Source of the DNA: Pelagibacterales bacterium SAG-MED49
GTDB taxonomy: Bacteria > Pseudomonadota > Alphaproteobacteria > Pelagibacterales > Pelagibacteraceae
NCBI GenBank assembly: GCA_014653365.1
Contig: JACWEQ010000001.1
Location: forward strand, 1 to 64,000
Length of the DNA: 64,000 nt
Direction: 5' to 3'
Part shown: positions 48,325-58,497 of the stretch, in pieces
Layout of the letters: every line of letters begins with the position of its first letter
Position numbering within the stretch: the stretch's first letter is position 1
Translations under genes and position numbers: made by a program
The notes under the pieces: model-generated
What the model was told of the DNA's origin: nothing
What the model saw: only the letters and a program-made list of their open reading frames with translations
The model's database searches: none

Positions 48325-49602
48325 ATGAAAAAATATATATCTATCGTTACTATTATATTTCTTACTATTTTTTTAACTCAACAAGCTAATGCAAATATTG
48401 ATCCCCAACAACAAGCTCAGCAAATAATCCCATCAAATATGAAAAATTCTGATGAAAATAAATTTTTAGATAGCTATGAGTTTTATGAGCTTTTCCCAAA
48501 GAAAAATTGTGATGATATTTATCAAAGAATTTCTTATGGCAAAAAAAAGAAACTCAATAAAGAAGTATTGTTACAAAATTATTTTAATTTAAAAAAAATT
48601 AACCTTAATGAAAATAATTCATTATTATCAATATTTTTAAAACAAAGAAGTTATTTCTATAAAGAACCACGATTAGAGTTTGCAATATTCAATAGCTTAG
48701 CAATGGAAGATTTTTCAGATGAAATTAATTCTATTATGCAAATGATTAATAATGCAAAAACGAAAAGAATTGTTGTTTGTGAATATGATCTTAACAAAGG
48801 TATTGCAGAAGAAAAATTCTTTGATTTTAAGATTAATTTTGAAAATTCTTTAAGTGTAAATTCCAATGAAACACCAAAAATTTTAATATACTACGATGGG
48901 ACCATAGAATATGTATATAGTGATGAAGAAGTAATTTATGCAGTTCCAAATTTTAATTATAAAAAATATCCATTTGACTCACAAGAATTTAAATTTTCAA
49001 TAACTTCTAAGATTTATGATAATTTAACATTTGATAAATCTGATAAGTTTAATGCGTTAATTGAAGAAACAAAAAATTCAAATTTTGAAAATATATTAAT
49101 TTTAGGATGGGCTATAAATAAATTTGATGTTTATTCACAAGTATCATCACTCAGAGATACATATGCTAGTTACTCAAAACATTCCGTTGAAACTAATGTT
49201 GCGATCGAAAGAAATTGGAAAAATAATTTTTTAAGATATATATTACCTGTATTTGGTATCTCTTTTCTTATTTATGTTTCTATGGCTTTTGCCCATCACA
49301 CTCATTCAAGACCTACTTGGTTATCAGGTCTATTTTTTGCAATTATTGTTTTTGAGCTTTCTGCATCAAGTAAGATACCAGTACTTCCATATATGACTTT
49401 TTTTAATTTAGTTATTTTATCAGCGTACGGATTATCAATTGTAACTATTTTTTTAAGTATGATGGAATCTTATTATAACGATGTAGCAAAACCTCATAAA
49501 AATAATAAAAGAAATGCAGAAAATATTATACTTTATTATAGATATTACTGCCCAATAATTTTTATCTTTTTTTGTATATCTTTGTATTTAATGATTTTGT
49601 AG
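48325..49602 (+). CDS. Pentameric ligand-gated ion channel-like (Cys-loop superfamily) protein
   Basis: YDGTIEYVYSDEEVIY...KYPFDSQEFKFSITS followed by ERNWKNNFLRYILPVFGISFLIYVSMAF and further TM segments. Confidence 0.7.
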   Translation: MKKYISIVTIIFLTIFLTQQANANIDPQQQAQQIIPSNMKNSDENKFLDSYEFYELFPKKNCDDIYQRISYGKKKKLNKEVLLQNYFNLKKINLNENNSLLSIFLKQRSYFYKEPRLEFAIFNSLAMEDFSDEINSIMQMINNAKTKRIVVCEYDLNKGIAEEKFFDFKINFENSLSVNSNETPKILIYYDGTIEYVYSDEEVIYAVPNFNYKKYPFDSQEFKFSITSKIYDNLTFDKSDKFNALIEETKNSNFENILILGWAINKFDVYSQVSSLRDTYASYSKHSVETNVAIERNWKNNFLRYILPVFGISFLIYVSMAFAHHTHSRPTWLSGLFFAIIVFELSASSKIPVLPYMTFFNLVILSAYGLSIVTIFLSMMESYYNDVAKPHKNNKRNAENIILYYRYYCPIIFIFFCISLYLMIL

Positions 49603-49637
49603 TTCTGATTATTATTAAGCTTTTAGTCTAGAACTAA

Positions 49638-50141
49638 CTAATCTCTAAAGTTTACAAACTCAATTGGAAGACCAATATCAATTGCTTCTATTGCAGATAT
49701 TGCTTCTTGAAGATCGTCTCTTTTTTTTCCTTCAGCTCTTAATTCTTCCCCTTGAATTTTAATTTGGATTTTAAGTTTTAGTTTTTTAACATCAGCAATA
49801 ATTTTTTTAGCATTTTCTTGGCTAATACCTTCTTTTAATTCACTGACTTGTCTAATAGTTGTGCCAGTTGCACTTTCTGAATTTTTAACAACTATCACTC
49901 TTGGATCTACTTTCCTTCTTATTAGATGAACTTGTAGTAATTCATTTACTTGTTTTAATTTTAATTCATCTGGGGCTAATGTGGTGATCGTTTTATCTTT
50001 TCTTTCAATTGAAATATTAAGCCCTTTGAAATCATATCGGTTAGTAATTTCTCTTAAACAATTAGCAAGAGCATTATCAAATTCTGGATAATTAATTTTA
50101 CTGATTACATCAAATGAGGGCATAGATTTTATATATAACAA
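49638..50141 (-). CDS. YajQ family protein
   Basis: MPSFDVISKINYPEFDNALANCLREITNRYDFKG. Confidence 0.95.
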   Translation of the reverse strand: MLYIKSMPSFDVISKINYPEFDNALANCLREITNRYDFKGLNISIERKDKTITTLAPDELKLKQVNELLQVHLIRRKVDPRVIVVKNSESATGTTIRQVSELKEGISQENAKKIIADVKKLKLKIQIKIQGEELRAEGKKRDDLQEAISAIEAIDIGLPIEFVNFRD

Positions 50142-50228
50142 TAAATTTCTTAATTACAGTAATAATTGATCATAAAAGAATTTAAAACTATGCAAGATTC
50201 AAGTAAAGTTGATCTTGAATTATGAGTT

Positions 50229-50792
50229 ATGAGTAAAATTTTTAAGATTATATTTTACAGTATTTATTTTTTTACATATTCTCATGTAATGGCCAATGAA
50301 GAAGCTAAATATGATATTGTAAAGTCGAATAATACCTATGAGATTAGGAAATATACTGATCGTTTAGCTATACAAGTTGTAAGCACAAATGGAAATAATG
50401 GTTTTAGAAAACTATTTAATTATATCTCGGGTAATAATGAAAAAAATCAGAAAATAAAAATGACAGTACCAGTTACAGTGATGGAAAAATCTGGAAATAT
50501 GACAATGCAATTTTATTTACCTTCTAAATTTGATAAAAATAATATACCAAACCCTACAGGTTCTGATGTTGAGGTAATAAATATAGAAGGTGGTTACTAT
50601 GCTGTGATTAGATACTCTGGTAGAGCATCAGAAAATAATTTTATTAAACACAAAAGTATTTTAGAGGATAAATTATTTAAGGATAATATTTCAATAAAAA
50701 GCCCTGCAATTAAAGCAACTTATAACAGTCCCTTTACTCTACCACTAATGAGAAGAAATGAAGCGATGTTTAAGGTAGAATATAAAGATTAA
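50229..50792 (+). CDS. SOUL heme-binding family protein
   Basis: YEIRKYTDRLAIQV; KIKMTVPVTV; MTMQFYLPSKF. Confidence 0.88.
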   Translation: MSKIFKIIFYSIYFFTYSHVMANEEAKYDIVKSNNTYEIRKYTDRLAIQVVSTNGNNGFRKLFNYISGNNEKNQKIKMTVPVTVMEKSGNMTMQFYLPSKFDKNNIPNPTGSDVEVINIEGGYYAVIRYSGRASENNFIKHKSILEDKLFKDNISIKSPAIKATYNSPFTLPLMRRNEAMFKVEYKD

Positions 50793-50824
50793 ATGAAAAA
50801 AAATTTAGGGATTGTGGTTTTGGA

Positions 50825-50992
50825 ATGATCAAATTTATTATACCAGCTATAATTGTCCTCTTAATTGTAGTATTCTGGGAAAAAATTACTGAAATAGTAT
50901 TCAAAAAATTTAATATTAGGTTGAATTATATTGTTATGAGCGCTGTATTAATAGCTATCGCAACAATAGTTTTATTAATTAATTATGGATAA
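50825..50992 (+). CDS. Small membrane protein (55 aa), not in track
   Basis: MIKFIIPAIIVLLIVVFWEKITEIVFKKFNIRLNYIVMSAVLIAIATIVLLINYG*. Confidence 0.45.
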   Translation: MIKFIIPAIIVLLIVVFWEKITEIVFKKFNIRLNYIVMSAVLIAIATIVLLINYG

Positions 50993-51040
50993 ATCTGATT
51001 AATAAAAAAAACTTTTAAACATCGTGGTTCTGAGTTTTTT

Positions 51041-51075
51041 AGTTACCCTATTGAATAAGGGTAACTAAATTTTTT
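51041..51075 (+). terminator. Rho-independent terminator-like hairpin (same as 5204)
   Basis: AGTTACCCTATTGAATAAGGGTAACTAAATTTTTTT. Confidence 0.75.
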
Positions 51076-51078
51076 TGA

Positions 51079-51384
51079 TTAACCTTTTTGATTAGCAATC
51101 ATAGCCTTAATAGCTTTTCTTGCATTAGCATCATCCAATACAGGTTTAACGATAGGAAAAGTACATGCCCCAGACCAACCCATGATCCATCCTGTTAACG
51201 ACTCTTGATTATCTGTATCAACTATAATTACACCACTTCCATTAGCTGCATCGTGCCAACGACCAATTTGTTTTACATCAGCAGGATATTCTCCAGCAAT
51301 TTGTTCATCAGTCATATTTGCAAAAAAAGCTTGCGTCTCTGCTTGCTTGTCTCGATCTAATTGATATGTACACATAAAAATCAT
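51079..51384 (-). CDS. DUF3303-like small protein, copy 2
   Basis: Near-identical to 5242-5547 product. Confidence 0.75.
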   Translation of the reverse strand: MIFMCTYQLDRDKQAETQAFFANMTDEQIAGEYPADVKQIGRWHDAANGSGVIIVDTDNQESLTGWIMGWSGACTFPIVKPVLDDANARKAIKAMIANQKG

Positions 51385-51451
51385 TTTATTATCCTTGGTT
51401 AAGTTATTATTTGTAGTTATCTACTTTTAACCTAACAGCAATTATATGAGA

Positions 51452-51478
51452 TAGCCACGCCTCAGGCTTATTGAATAT
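51452..51478 (-). repeat. 27-nt inverted copy of 5814-5840 (array-adjacent sequence)
   Basis: TAGCCACGCCTCAGGCTTATTGAATAT is the exact reverse complement of 5814-5840. Confidence 0.9.
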
Positions 51479-51510
51479 AGTATTTTGTAGTATGACTTGA
51501 TGATAAAGGC

Positions 51511-52662
51511 CTAAAGTACTACTAAATCAAGTTTTTGTTTACCTAATCTCTCGTTACCATTCTCTGTCACCAAATAGGTTTCTCCTAAATTCATGGCTAT
51601 ATTACTATCTAAATCCATCAATATCATGTGCATGAAGAAGATATTGCCTGGTACAATCTTATAGGGATTACCAGTGTAAAGCATTGGCCAGTCCATCCAA
51701 TTAGGTGAGAAAGTCGAGCCTAAAGAATAACCACAAGCATTCATTCTTGCTTTATTAAAACCTAAATCATCAAAAGTTTTAGCGTGCGCATCAAATACAT
51801 CTCCTGCTGTTTTATCTGGAACTAAAGTTTTTACACAATTTGTTAATGCTTCAACACAAGCTTCATGCATTTTTATGTGTTTAGGATCTGCTTTTCCAAT
51901 AGGAATAGTTCTAAACATTGCAGAATGATAATGTTTATAAGTTCCAGCCCATTCTAAACTTAATTGATCTGTATCAGATAAATTTCTTTTTTCTGACTGA
52001 TATCTACAGAGCAAAGCATTATCACCTGAACCAATGATATATTCATTAGCAGGATAATCACCACCACCTTCAAGAACTGCTCTTTGCATTTCAGCTAAAA
52101 TTTTTGCCTCACTAGCACCGGCTTTTGTGTATTTCCAAGCCTCATCAAGAGCTCTATCTCCTAGTTCTGCAGCTTTTTTAACATAAACCAATTCTTCATT
52201 TGATTTAATTACTCTTAATTTTGTTATGAGTTCGGATTGATCTTCAACACTGCAATAATTCTCTAAAGATTTATTTAATCTTAAAGCGTTACGTCCAGTC
52301 ATACCGTATGCTTCGTATTCGATACCAATATTTTTATCTTTTAAGTCAAGATCATTTAATATTTGTTTAAGGTCATCAGTTGGATTTATTCCATCTTTAT
52401 CAACCCAAATTTTAATATCTTCAATATTAGATGTGTTTTGTGCCTGTCTTAGGTCAGGTGCACGAGTTAAAAGAATAACATTACCTTTTTGATCCAAGAT
52501 AAGAGTTTGAAAAAAAACATATCCAAAAGTATCGTATCCTGTAAGCCAATACATAGACTCTTGCCTAAACATTAAAAGAGCATCTAAATTTTGCTCTTTC
52601 ATTGATTTTAGAACGTCTTGTTTTCTTTTAGAAAATTCTTCTGCTGTAAAATGCAATCCCAT
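51511..52662 (-). CDS. M24 family peptidase (Xaa-Pro/ectoine-hydrolase-like)
   Basis: Creatinase-like N-domain; MGLHFTAEEFSKRKQDVLKSMKEQNLDALLMF...YWLTGYDTFGY. Confidence 0.85.
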   Translation of the reverse strand: MGLHFTAEEFSKRKQDVLKSMKEQNLDALLMFRQESMYWLTGYDTFGYVFFQTLILDQKGNVILLTRAPDLRQAQNTSNIEDIKIWVDKDGINPTDDLKQILNDLDLKDKNIGIEYEAYGMTGRNALRLNKSLENYCSVEDQSELITKLRVIKSNEELVYVKKAAELGDRALDEAWKYTKAGASEAKILAEMQRAVLEGGGDYPANEYIIGSGDNALLCRYQSEKRNLSDTDQLSLEWAGTYKHYHSAMFRTIPIGKADPKHIKMHEACVEALTNCVKTLVPDKTAGDVFDAHAKTFDDLGFNKARMNACGYSLGSTFSPNWMDWPMLYTGNPYKIVPGNIFFMHMILMDLDSNIAMNLGETYLVTENGNERLGKQKLDLVVL

Positions 52663-53438
52663 TAATGGATGATAGCTTTTGCTGAACCTAGCTTATCAAT
52701 TTTACCTGCATACAATCCTTTACCAAGTATGGGAACAACACCAACTGTTGAACCAGTAAATACATAAAAATCTTTATTAAGGTTTACTTTATCTTTCTTC
52801 AGTTTGTTTAGTACAAAACGAAGTGAATTTAGAGGGCTTATGTAAACGGCTCCAGTATTGCCAGAGACAGTCTGGTTTATTTTTTTATTTGAAATAATTG
52901 TTTTAAGGTTACCAATATTAATCTTTTTATACTTTTTCTTTTGTCCGATTAAAAATTTTACATTTGCACCAAAATCACTGGATAAATCACCAAAAGACGT
53001 AACACCTTTTTTCTTTTGTCTATAACCCACAACTTCAATGCATGGCGCCATATGAGAAATATATTTTAAAATATTTTTCATAGTTATTACTTCCTTTGAT
53101 AGAAAGAAATTTTTCTTAATCAAATAACAAACTTCTAGTTCTATACCTAAAGTAGATTTATTAATTTTAACTTTTTTTCCACTTTTTAGAAAATTTCTTT
53201 TGTAAATAGATGCATAAAAAGGTTCTTTTTCTTTTAATTTTTTCATTACAGGAATTCCTGTACCACCCGCTTTAAACCCAATAATAGGTTCTTTAATTTT
53301 ACTTTCACATAACTTTCTAAATTCATCAGCGTCAGTAAGTTTTTTTGTAATTTTTTGAGGTAATGGTGAGACTACCTTGTTTTTTAAAAAAGCGTTAACA
53401 AGTTTGTCTGCTATTTTATTTTTTAAAATTTTATTCAT
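52662..53438 (-). CDS. 2-keto-4-pentenoate hydratase/fumarylacetoacetase-family protein
   Basis: IGFKAGGTG; GIELEVCYLI; GADVKFLIG-like fold order. Confidence 0.65.
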   Translation of the reverse strand: MNKILKNKIADKLVNAFLKNKVVSPLPQKITKKLTDADEFRKLCESKIKEPIIGFKAGGTGIPVMKKLKEKEPFYASIYKRNFLKSGKKVKINKSTLGIELEVCYLIKKNFFLSKEVITMKNILKYISHMAPCIEVVGYRQKKKGVTSFGDLSSDFGANVKFLIGQKKKYKKINIGNLKTIISNKKINQTVSGNTGAVYISPLNSLRFVLNKLKKDKVNLNKDFYVFTGSTVGVVPILGKGLYAGKIDKLGSAKAIIH

Positions 53439-53446
53439 TCAACTTT

Positions 53447-54250
53447 TTATTTCAATACCGACATTGGATCAAGCCTTGTTTGAAACCAATTAACTCTAAA
53501 ATCTAAATGAGGTCCAGTAGACCTTCCTGTAGAACCGACGGTTCCTATAACATCTCCTTGATTAATTTTGTCTCCAACGGAGACTAAAATATTTTCAAGG
53601 TGAGAATATATTGTTGAAATACCATGACCATGATCCATGATGATCGTGCCACCTGTGTAGTACAAATCATCTTCTGCCATTGTAACAACACCAGCTCCAG
53701 AGGATTTTATCATAGTCCCTTGTTTTGCTGCTATATCTATACCGTAGTGAGGCCACTTTGGTTTACCATTTAAAATTCTTTGACTGCCATAGACACCACT
53801 AATAATTCCCTCAACTGGCATTATAAATTTATCCTTAAAAAAATTTAAATCAGAATTTATTGCTCTTGCTTTACCAATTGCATTATTTTCTTTTTTAATT
53901 CTTTTATAAACTGACTCAGGAGGGGTCACTTTGCTTTCTTCAAGACCATCAATTCTTTGAATATTATATTTTCTTTTTAAAACTGTTTTTGTGATTATTG
54001 TTTTTTTTTTATCTAATATTTTAGTAAAAGTTAGATCAAACTTTCTATCTCTATCAATGCCAAAAACAAAAAAACCATCTTTAGATATTTTTACTTCTTT
54101 TTTACCTACTATTATTTTTGCCTTTGGATCTGTTTTACCAAGAATCAAGTGACCTTGAATAAATTTTCCTTGAAATTCAATAGCTTGTAGCTGTGTTGAA
54201 GTAAAAAATAAAAATACAAAAAGAAATCTATAAATTACTGAGCTGTCCAT
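53447..54250 (-). CDS. M23 family metallopeptidase; start trimmed from 54313
   Basis: HYGIDIAAKQGTMIKSSGAGVV; STIYSHLENILVSVGDKINQGDVIGTVGSTGRSTGPHLDFRV. Confidence 0.9.
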   Translation of the reverse strand: MDSSVIYRFLFVFLFFTSTQLQAIEFQGKFIQGHLILGKTDPKAKIIVGKKEVKISKDGFFVFGIDRDRKFDLTFTKILDKKKTIITKTVLKRKYNIQRIDGLEESKVTPPESVYKRIKKENNAIGKARAINSDLNFFKDKFIMPVEGIISGVYGSQRILNGKPKWPHYGIDIAAKQGTMIKSSGAGVVTMAEDDLYYTGGTIIMDHGHGISTIYSHLENILVSVGDKINQGDVIGTVGSTGRSTGPHLDFRVNWFQTRLDPMSVLK

Positions 54251-54993
54251 CCACCATCTATTATTATTGATGTACCTGTAATCATTGATGAGGCTGATGA
54301 AGCTAAGAAACAAACTGATGTTGCAACATCACTTTCTGATGCAACTTTTCCCATAGGGATATTTCCTAAAGCTAGTTTTTTAAACTTTTTATTCTTGAAA
54401 AATTTTTTAACCATTGGTGTTGCAACAAAGGTTGGTGCAACTGAATTTACTCTAATATTTTTCTTTGCCAATTCTACACCCATTCCTCTGGTTAATCCTT
54501 CAATACCAAATTTGGTCATATTATAGACATTTCTACCACTCATACCAACATGACCTAGTTGTGAAGATATATTTATTATTGATCCGGGTCTTTTTTTATT
54601 TTTAAGCATTTTCTTTACTACCAATTGTGCAACATTAAATGCAGCTTTAAGATTTAAATCTACTAAGTAGTTCATACTTTGTTGTTTAATTTTTTCAAAT
54701 GGTTCGGGAATATTAGTTCCAGCATTATTAACAAGTACATCTATGATCTTTATTTTATTTATTTTTTTTCTTAGATCATCATAATTCATTACATCACAAT
54801 GAATTTTTACAATTTTACCTTTTATCTTTTTTATTTCTTTCTCTAATTTGTTTAAATCAGATGATGTTCGACTCAAAGCAATAACTGTTGCTCCAGTTTC
54901 AGCTAGCGCTATTGCACAAGCTCGACCCAATCCTTTGCCAGCACCCGTAACAAGGGCATATTTATTTTTTAAATTAATTTTTTGAAAATACAT
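54235..54993 (-). CDS. Short-chain dehydrogenase/reductase
   Basis: VTGAGKGLGRACA; NNAGTN; YNMTKFGIEG. Confidence 0.95.
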   Translation of the reverse strand: MYFQKINLKNKYALVTGAGKGLGRACAIALAETGATVIALSRTSSDLNKLEKEIKKIKGKIVKIHCDVMNYDDLRKKINKIKIIDVLVNNAGTNIPEPFEKIKQQSMNYLVDLNLKAAFNVAQLVVKKMLKNKKRPGSIINISSQLGHVGMSGRNVYNMTKFGIEGLTRGMGVELAKKNIRVNSVAPTFVATPMVKKFFKNKKFKKLALGNIPMGKVASESDVATSVCFLASSASSMITGTSIIIDGGWTAQ

Positions 54994-55586
54994 TAAAAGA
55001 ATAGTATTTTAATATCCGTGTAAATCAACTCAACAGCTACTATTAAAATTGCAATTAAACCTGCCCAAGCAATCCATCTATATTCTTTGATCCATTTAGA
55101 TATTAAACTAGCTGCTGTTGCCATTAAAATAATCGATAAAATTAAACCAAAGATTAGTAGATTATAATGATCTCCAGCTGCACCAGCTACACCCAAAACA
55201 TTATCTAGACTCATAGTAAAATCTGCAAGTAAAATAGTCCAAATAGCCTTTAAGAAGTTTGAATTATCAACTTTAATATCACTTTCGTCTTCTGAACCTT
55301 TAATAACATCTACATAGAGTTTATAAACTATATAAAGTAGTAACAGTCCTCCAATTAATCTCAGACCTGTAATTTGTAAAAGAAAAGCAGTTAGTAAAGT
55401 TAAAATTATCCTTAAAATTACAGCCCCACCAATTCCCCAAAAAATAATTTTTTTTCTTTGTTCAATTGGAAACTTCGAAGCAACCATTCCAATAATAATT
55501 GCATTGTCACCTGCAAGGACTAAATCAATAAATATTATTTGACCTAAAATTGCTAACTGTTCTGGAGAAATGAGTTCAGCAAACAT
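54993..55586 (-). CDS. TerC family membrane protein
   Basis: DLVLAGDNAIIIGMVASKFP; DFTMSLDNVLGVAGAAG. Confidence 0.95.
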   Translation of the reverse strand: MFAELISPEQLAILGQIIFIDLVLAGDNAIIIGMVASKFPIEQRKKIIFWGIGGAVILRIILTLLTAFLLQITGLRLIGGLLLLYIVYKLYVDVIKGSEDESDIKVDNSNFLKAIWTILLADFTMSLDNVLGVAGAAGDHYNLLIFGLILSIILMATAASLISKWIKEYRWIAWAGLIAILIVAVELIYTDIKILFF

Positions 55587-57182
55587 CTATTGCTCTAGTA
55601 TCATATCTGCACCTTTTTCAGCAATCATTATTGTTGGTGCATTAGTATTACCTGAGGTTATATTAGGCATTATTGATGCATCGATCACTCTAAGATTTTT
55701 TATTCCTTTAACTCTTAATTTTTCATCAACAACAGCCATATCATCTTGACCCATTTTACAAGTTCCTACAGGATGAAAAATAGTTTGGGCATAATTAGAA
55801 GCTTCTTTGACTAGCTCTTCATCATCATTAATATTTATTCCTGGTCTATACTCTTCGGGTGTATATTTTTTAAATGTTTCAGATTCTAATATAATTTTCC
55901 TAGTTAATTTAAGACTTTTTGCAGCAATCATTCTATCATGATTAGTTGATAAATAATTTTGTTTAATTTTTGCGTAAGTTCTAGTGTCTTTATCAACGAT
56001 ACTAACAATACCTCTACTGGTGGGTCTTATATTTGAAACAGTTGGAGTAAATGCATGAAAATCATGATTTTTAGTAGCTCCTAATGTATCCATACTCATA
56101 GGTTGAACATGCCATTGTAAATCTGGTAGTTCTAATGAGGGATCACTTTTTGCAAACATGCAAAGTTGACTAGCTCCCATAGTCATAGGACCAGATCTTT
56201 TAAATATATACTCTAATCCAATCATTAAATTTCCAAATAAACTATTTATTTTTTTGTTAAGTGATTTAAGGCCATTAATTTTGTAAATTGGTCTTAACAT
56301 TAAGTGATCATGTAAATTCTCCCCAACTCCATTCAAATTTTGTATAGTATCAATACCAAGATGTTTTAATTTTTCATGATTTCCAATACCTGATACTTGT
56401 AAAATTTGAGGTGAGCCAATCGCACCAGATGAAAGAATTACTTCATTGTTAGCTTCAACTTTTTTTACTTCATTACCCAGCCAAAACTCTACATCTTTAG
56501 CAGTTTTATTTTCAAAATTTATTTTTTTAATATGTGCATTAGTAATTATCTTTAAATTTTTTCTATGTTTAACAGGGTTTAAATATCCAACTGCAGTACT
56601 ACATCTAAAACCATCTTTTTGTGTTACTTGAAAATAACCACATCCATAATTATCACCTGTATTAAAATCCTTGGTTTTTGGAATACCAAATTCTTCAGCA
56701 GCATTTTGAAACTCATCTAAAAGTGGAAGATGTATTCTTTGATCTGAAACTGATAAAGGTCCATTAATACCATGAAACTCACTTTTACCTCTTTCTTGAT
56801 TTTCAGCTTTAATAAAATAAGGTAAAACATCGTCCCACCCCCAACCAGTATTTCCCGATTGTCTCCAAAGATCATAATCTCGATGTTGTCCTCTTATATA
56901 CAAAAGCCCATTAATAGAAGAGCTTCCTCCTAATGTTTTTCCTCTTGGATATCTTATGGAAATATTATTCATACTTTCATCAGGTTCAGTTTTATAGCAC
57001 CAATCCGTTTCTGGATTATGCAATGTTTTAAAGTAACCAACTGGAATGTGAATCCATGGATTATTATCTTTACCACCTGCCTCTAAAAGTAATATCTTAT
57101 GATTAGGATTTTCTGATAATCTATTTGCAAGCACACATCCAGCTGATCCAGCACCTAAAATTATAAAATCAAACTTTTCCAT
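55587..57182 (-). CDS. GMC family oxidoreductase (choline dehydrogenase-like)
   Basis: FIILGAGSAGCVLANRLSENP; GGSSSINGLLYIRG; HPVGTCKMG. Confidence 0.95.
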   Translation of the reverse strand: MEKFDFIILGAGSAGCVLANRLSENPNHKILLLEAGGKDNNPWIHIPVGYFKTLHNPETDWCYKTEPDESMNNISIRYPRGKTLGGSSSINGLLYIRGQHRDYDLWRQSGNTGWGWDDVLPYFIKAENQERGKSEFHGINGPLSVSDQRIHLPLLDEFQNAAEEFGIPKTKDFNTGDNYGCGYFQVTQKDGFRCSTAVGYLNPVKHRKNLKIITNAHIKKINFENKTAKDVEFWLGNEVKKVEANNEVILSSGAIGSPQILQVSGIGNHEKLKHLGIDTIQNLNGVGENLHDHLMLRPIYKINGLKSLNKKINSLFGNLMIGLEYIFKRSGPMTMGASQLCMFAKSDPSLELPDLQWHVQPMSMDTLGATKNHDFHAFTPTVSNIRPTSRGIVSIVDKDTRTYAKIKQNYLSTNHDRMIAAKSLKLTRKIILESETFKKYTPEEYRPGININDDEELVKEASNYAQTIFHPVGTCKMGQDDMAVVDEKLRVKGIKNLRVIDASIMPNITSGNTNAPTIMIAEKGADMILEQ

Positions 57183-57334
57183 TAATATTAGAACCTTTAT
57201 AATTTAAAATATTTTATTTAATAACAAATTTAATAGAAAAAAGACATAATATCTCGATATTAATCCTTGTTATACTTTTAAAAGTTTGAGAGGCTACTTT
57301 TTTTATAAAAAAACAATGAGAGGGAAAATATAAT

Positions 57335-58432
57335 ATGAAAAAAATCATATCATTAGTTGTAGGAACTCTTCTTTTAACTGTCATGACAGTTACAGGAGCA
57401 AATTCTGCACAAACTCTTAAGTGCCAAACTGTAATTAGTGCAAAAGCTGATGAAGTGAAAATGTTAAAAGATTTCACTGACACAGTAACTGAACTAACAC
57501 AAGGTTCACTTAAGTTTGAAATTATGCCAGCTGGTGCAGTAGTAGGTGTGAAGGAAACTTTAGATGCAGTTGATAAAGGTCTTATCGATTGTGGTTTCGC
57601 TTGGACTCACTATTGGTCAGGTGATCACCCAGCAGCTATGTTATTTGGTTCACCAGTAGCTGGTGCAGGTGTTGGTATTGATAACATCGCATTTTTATCT
57701 TGGTTCCAATACGGTGGTGGTAAAGAACTTTATGACCAATTATGGTCTGAGATGGGAAGAGACATCAAAGGATTTATGTTACAACCAGTAGGTCCAGAAG
57801 CTTTAGGTTGGTTCAAAGAGCCAATTAATAGCATGGCAGACTTTAGAAAGTACAAGTTCAGAACTCCTCCAGGAATTCCAGGACAAACTTATAAAGATAT
57901 TGGTGTAGCTTCTGTTGCAATGGGTGGTGGAGATATTCTGCCAGCTCTTGAAGCAGGAACAATTGATGCTGCTGAATGGTGTTGTCCTAAACCAGACATG
58001 ACATTCGGTTTCCAAAAAGTTCTAAAACATTATTACCTACAAGGTCTTCACCAAGTAGTAGTAAATGCTGACTTCTATTTAACTGGTAGCAAATACAAAA
58101 AAATGTCGGCTATTGAGAAGAAAGCTTTAGAAGTTGCTGCGAATGCATCTCTATCAAAATCAATGAGTTACAGAATATATGAAAACGGAAAAGCTCTTGC
58201 TGAGTTAACTGGTAAACATGGTGTAATTTTACACGATACTCCAGCTGACTATTTTCCTGCATATATGGCTGCAGCAAAAGCTAGTCTAGAAAAGAATGCT
58301 GCTAAGAATAAATTCTTTGCACAAGTATGGCAATCTCAAAAAGACTTCGCTGATATTGCAGTACCATTTTGGTCTGGATCTCAAATGTCTAATGCTAAGC
58401 TAGGAATGGCCCACGCAGAAACATTAAAATAG
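57335..58432 (+). CDS. TRAP transporter substrate-binding protein (DctP family)
   Basis: Signal peptide; KFRTPPGIPGQTYKDIGVASVAMGGGDILPALEAGTIDAAEWCCP. Confidence 0.95.
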   Translation: MKKIISLVVGTLLLTVMTVTGANSAQTLKCQTVISAKADEVKMLKDFTDTVTELTQGSLKFEIMPAGAVVGVKETLDAVDKGLIDCGFAWTHYWSGDHPAAMLFGSPVAGAGVGIDNIAFLSWFQYGGGKELYDQLWSEMGRDIKGFMLQPVGPEALGWFKEPINSMADFRKYKFRTPPGIPGQTYKDIGVASVAMGGGDILPALEAGTIDAAEWCCPKPDMTFGFQKVLKHYYLQGLHQVVVNADFYLTGSKYKKMSAIEKKALEVAANASLSKSMSYRIYENGKALAELTGKHGVILHDTPADYFPAYMAAAKASLEKNAAKNKFFAQVWQSQKDFADIAVPFWSGSQMSNAKLGMAHAETLK

Positions 58433-58450
58433 TATCAGGAATACTTTTAT

Positions 58451-58478
58451 AAAGCGGGCAAATAATTGCCCGCTTTTT
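58451..58478 (+). terminator. Hairpin/attenuator between TRAP P and Q genes
   Basis: AAAGCGGGCAAataaTTGCCCGCTTTTTAT. Confidence 0.8.
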
Positions 58479-58497
58479 ATTTAATTCAAATTTTTTT

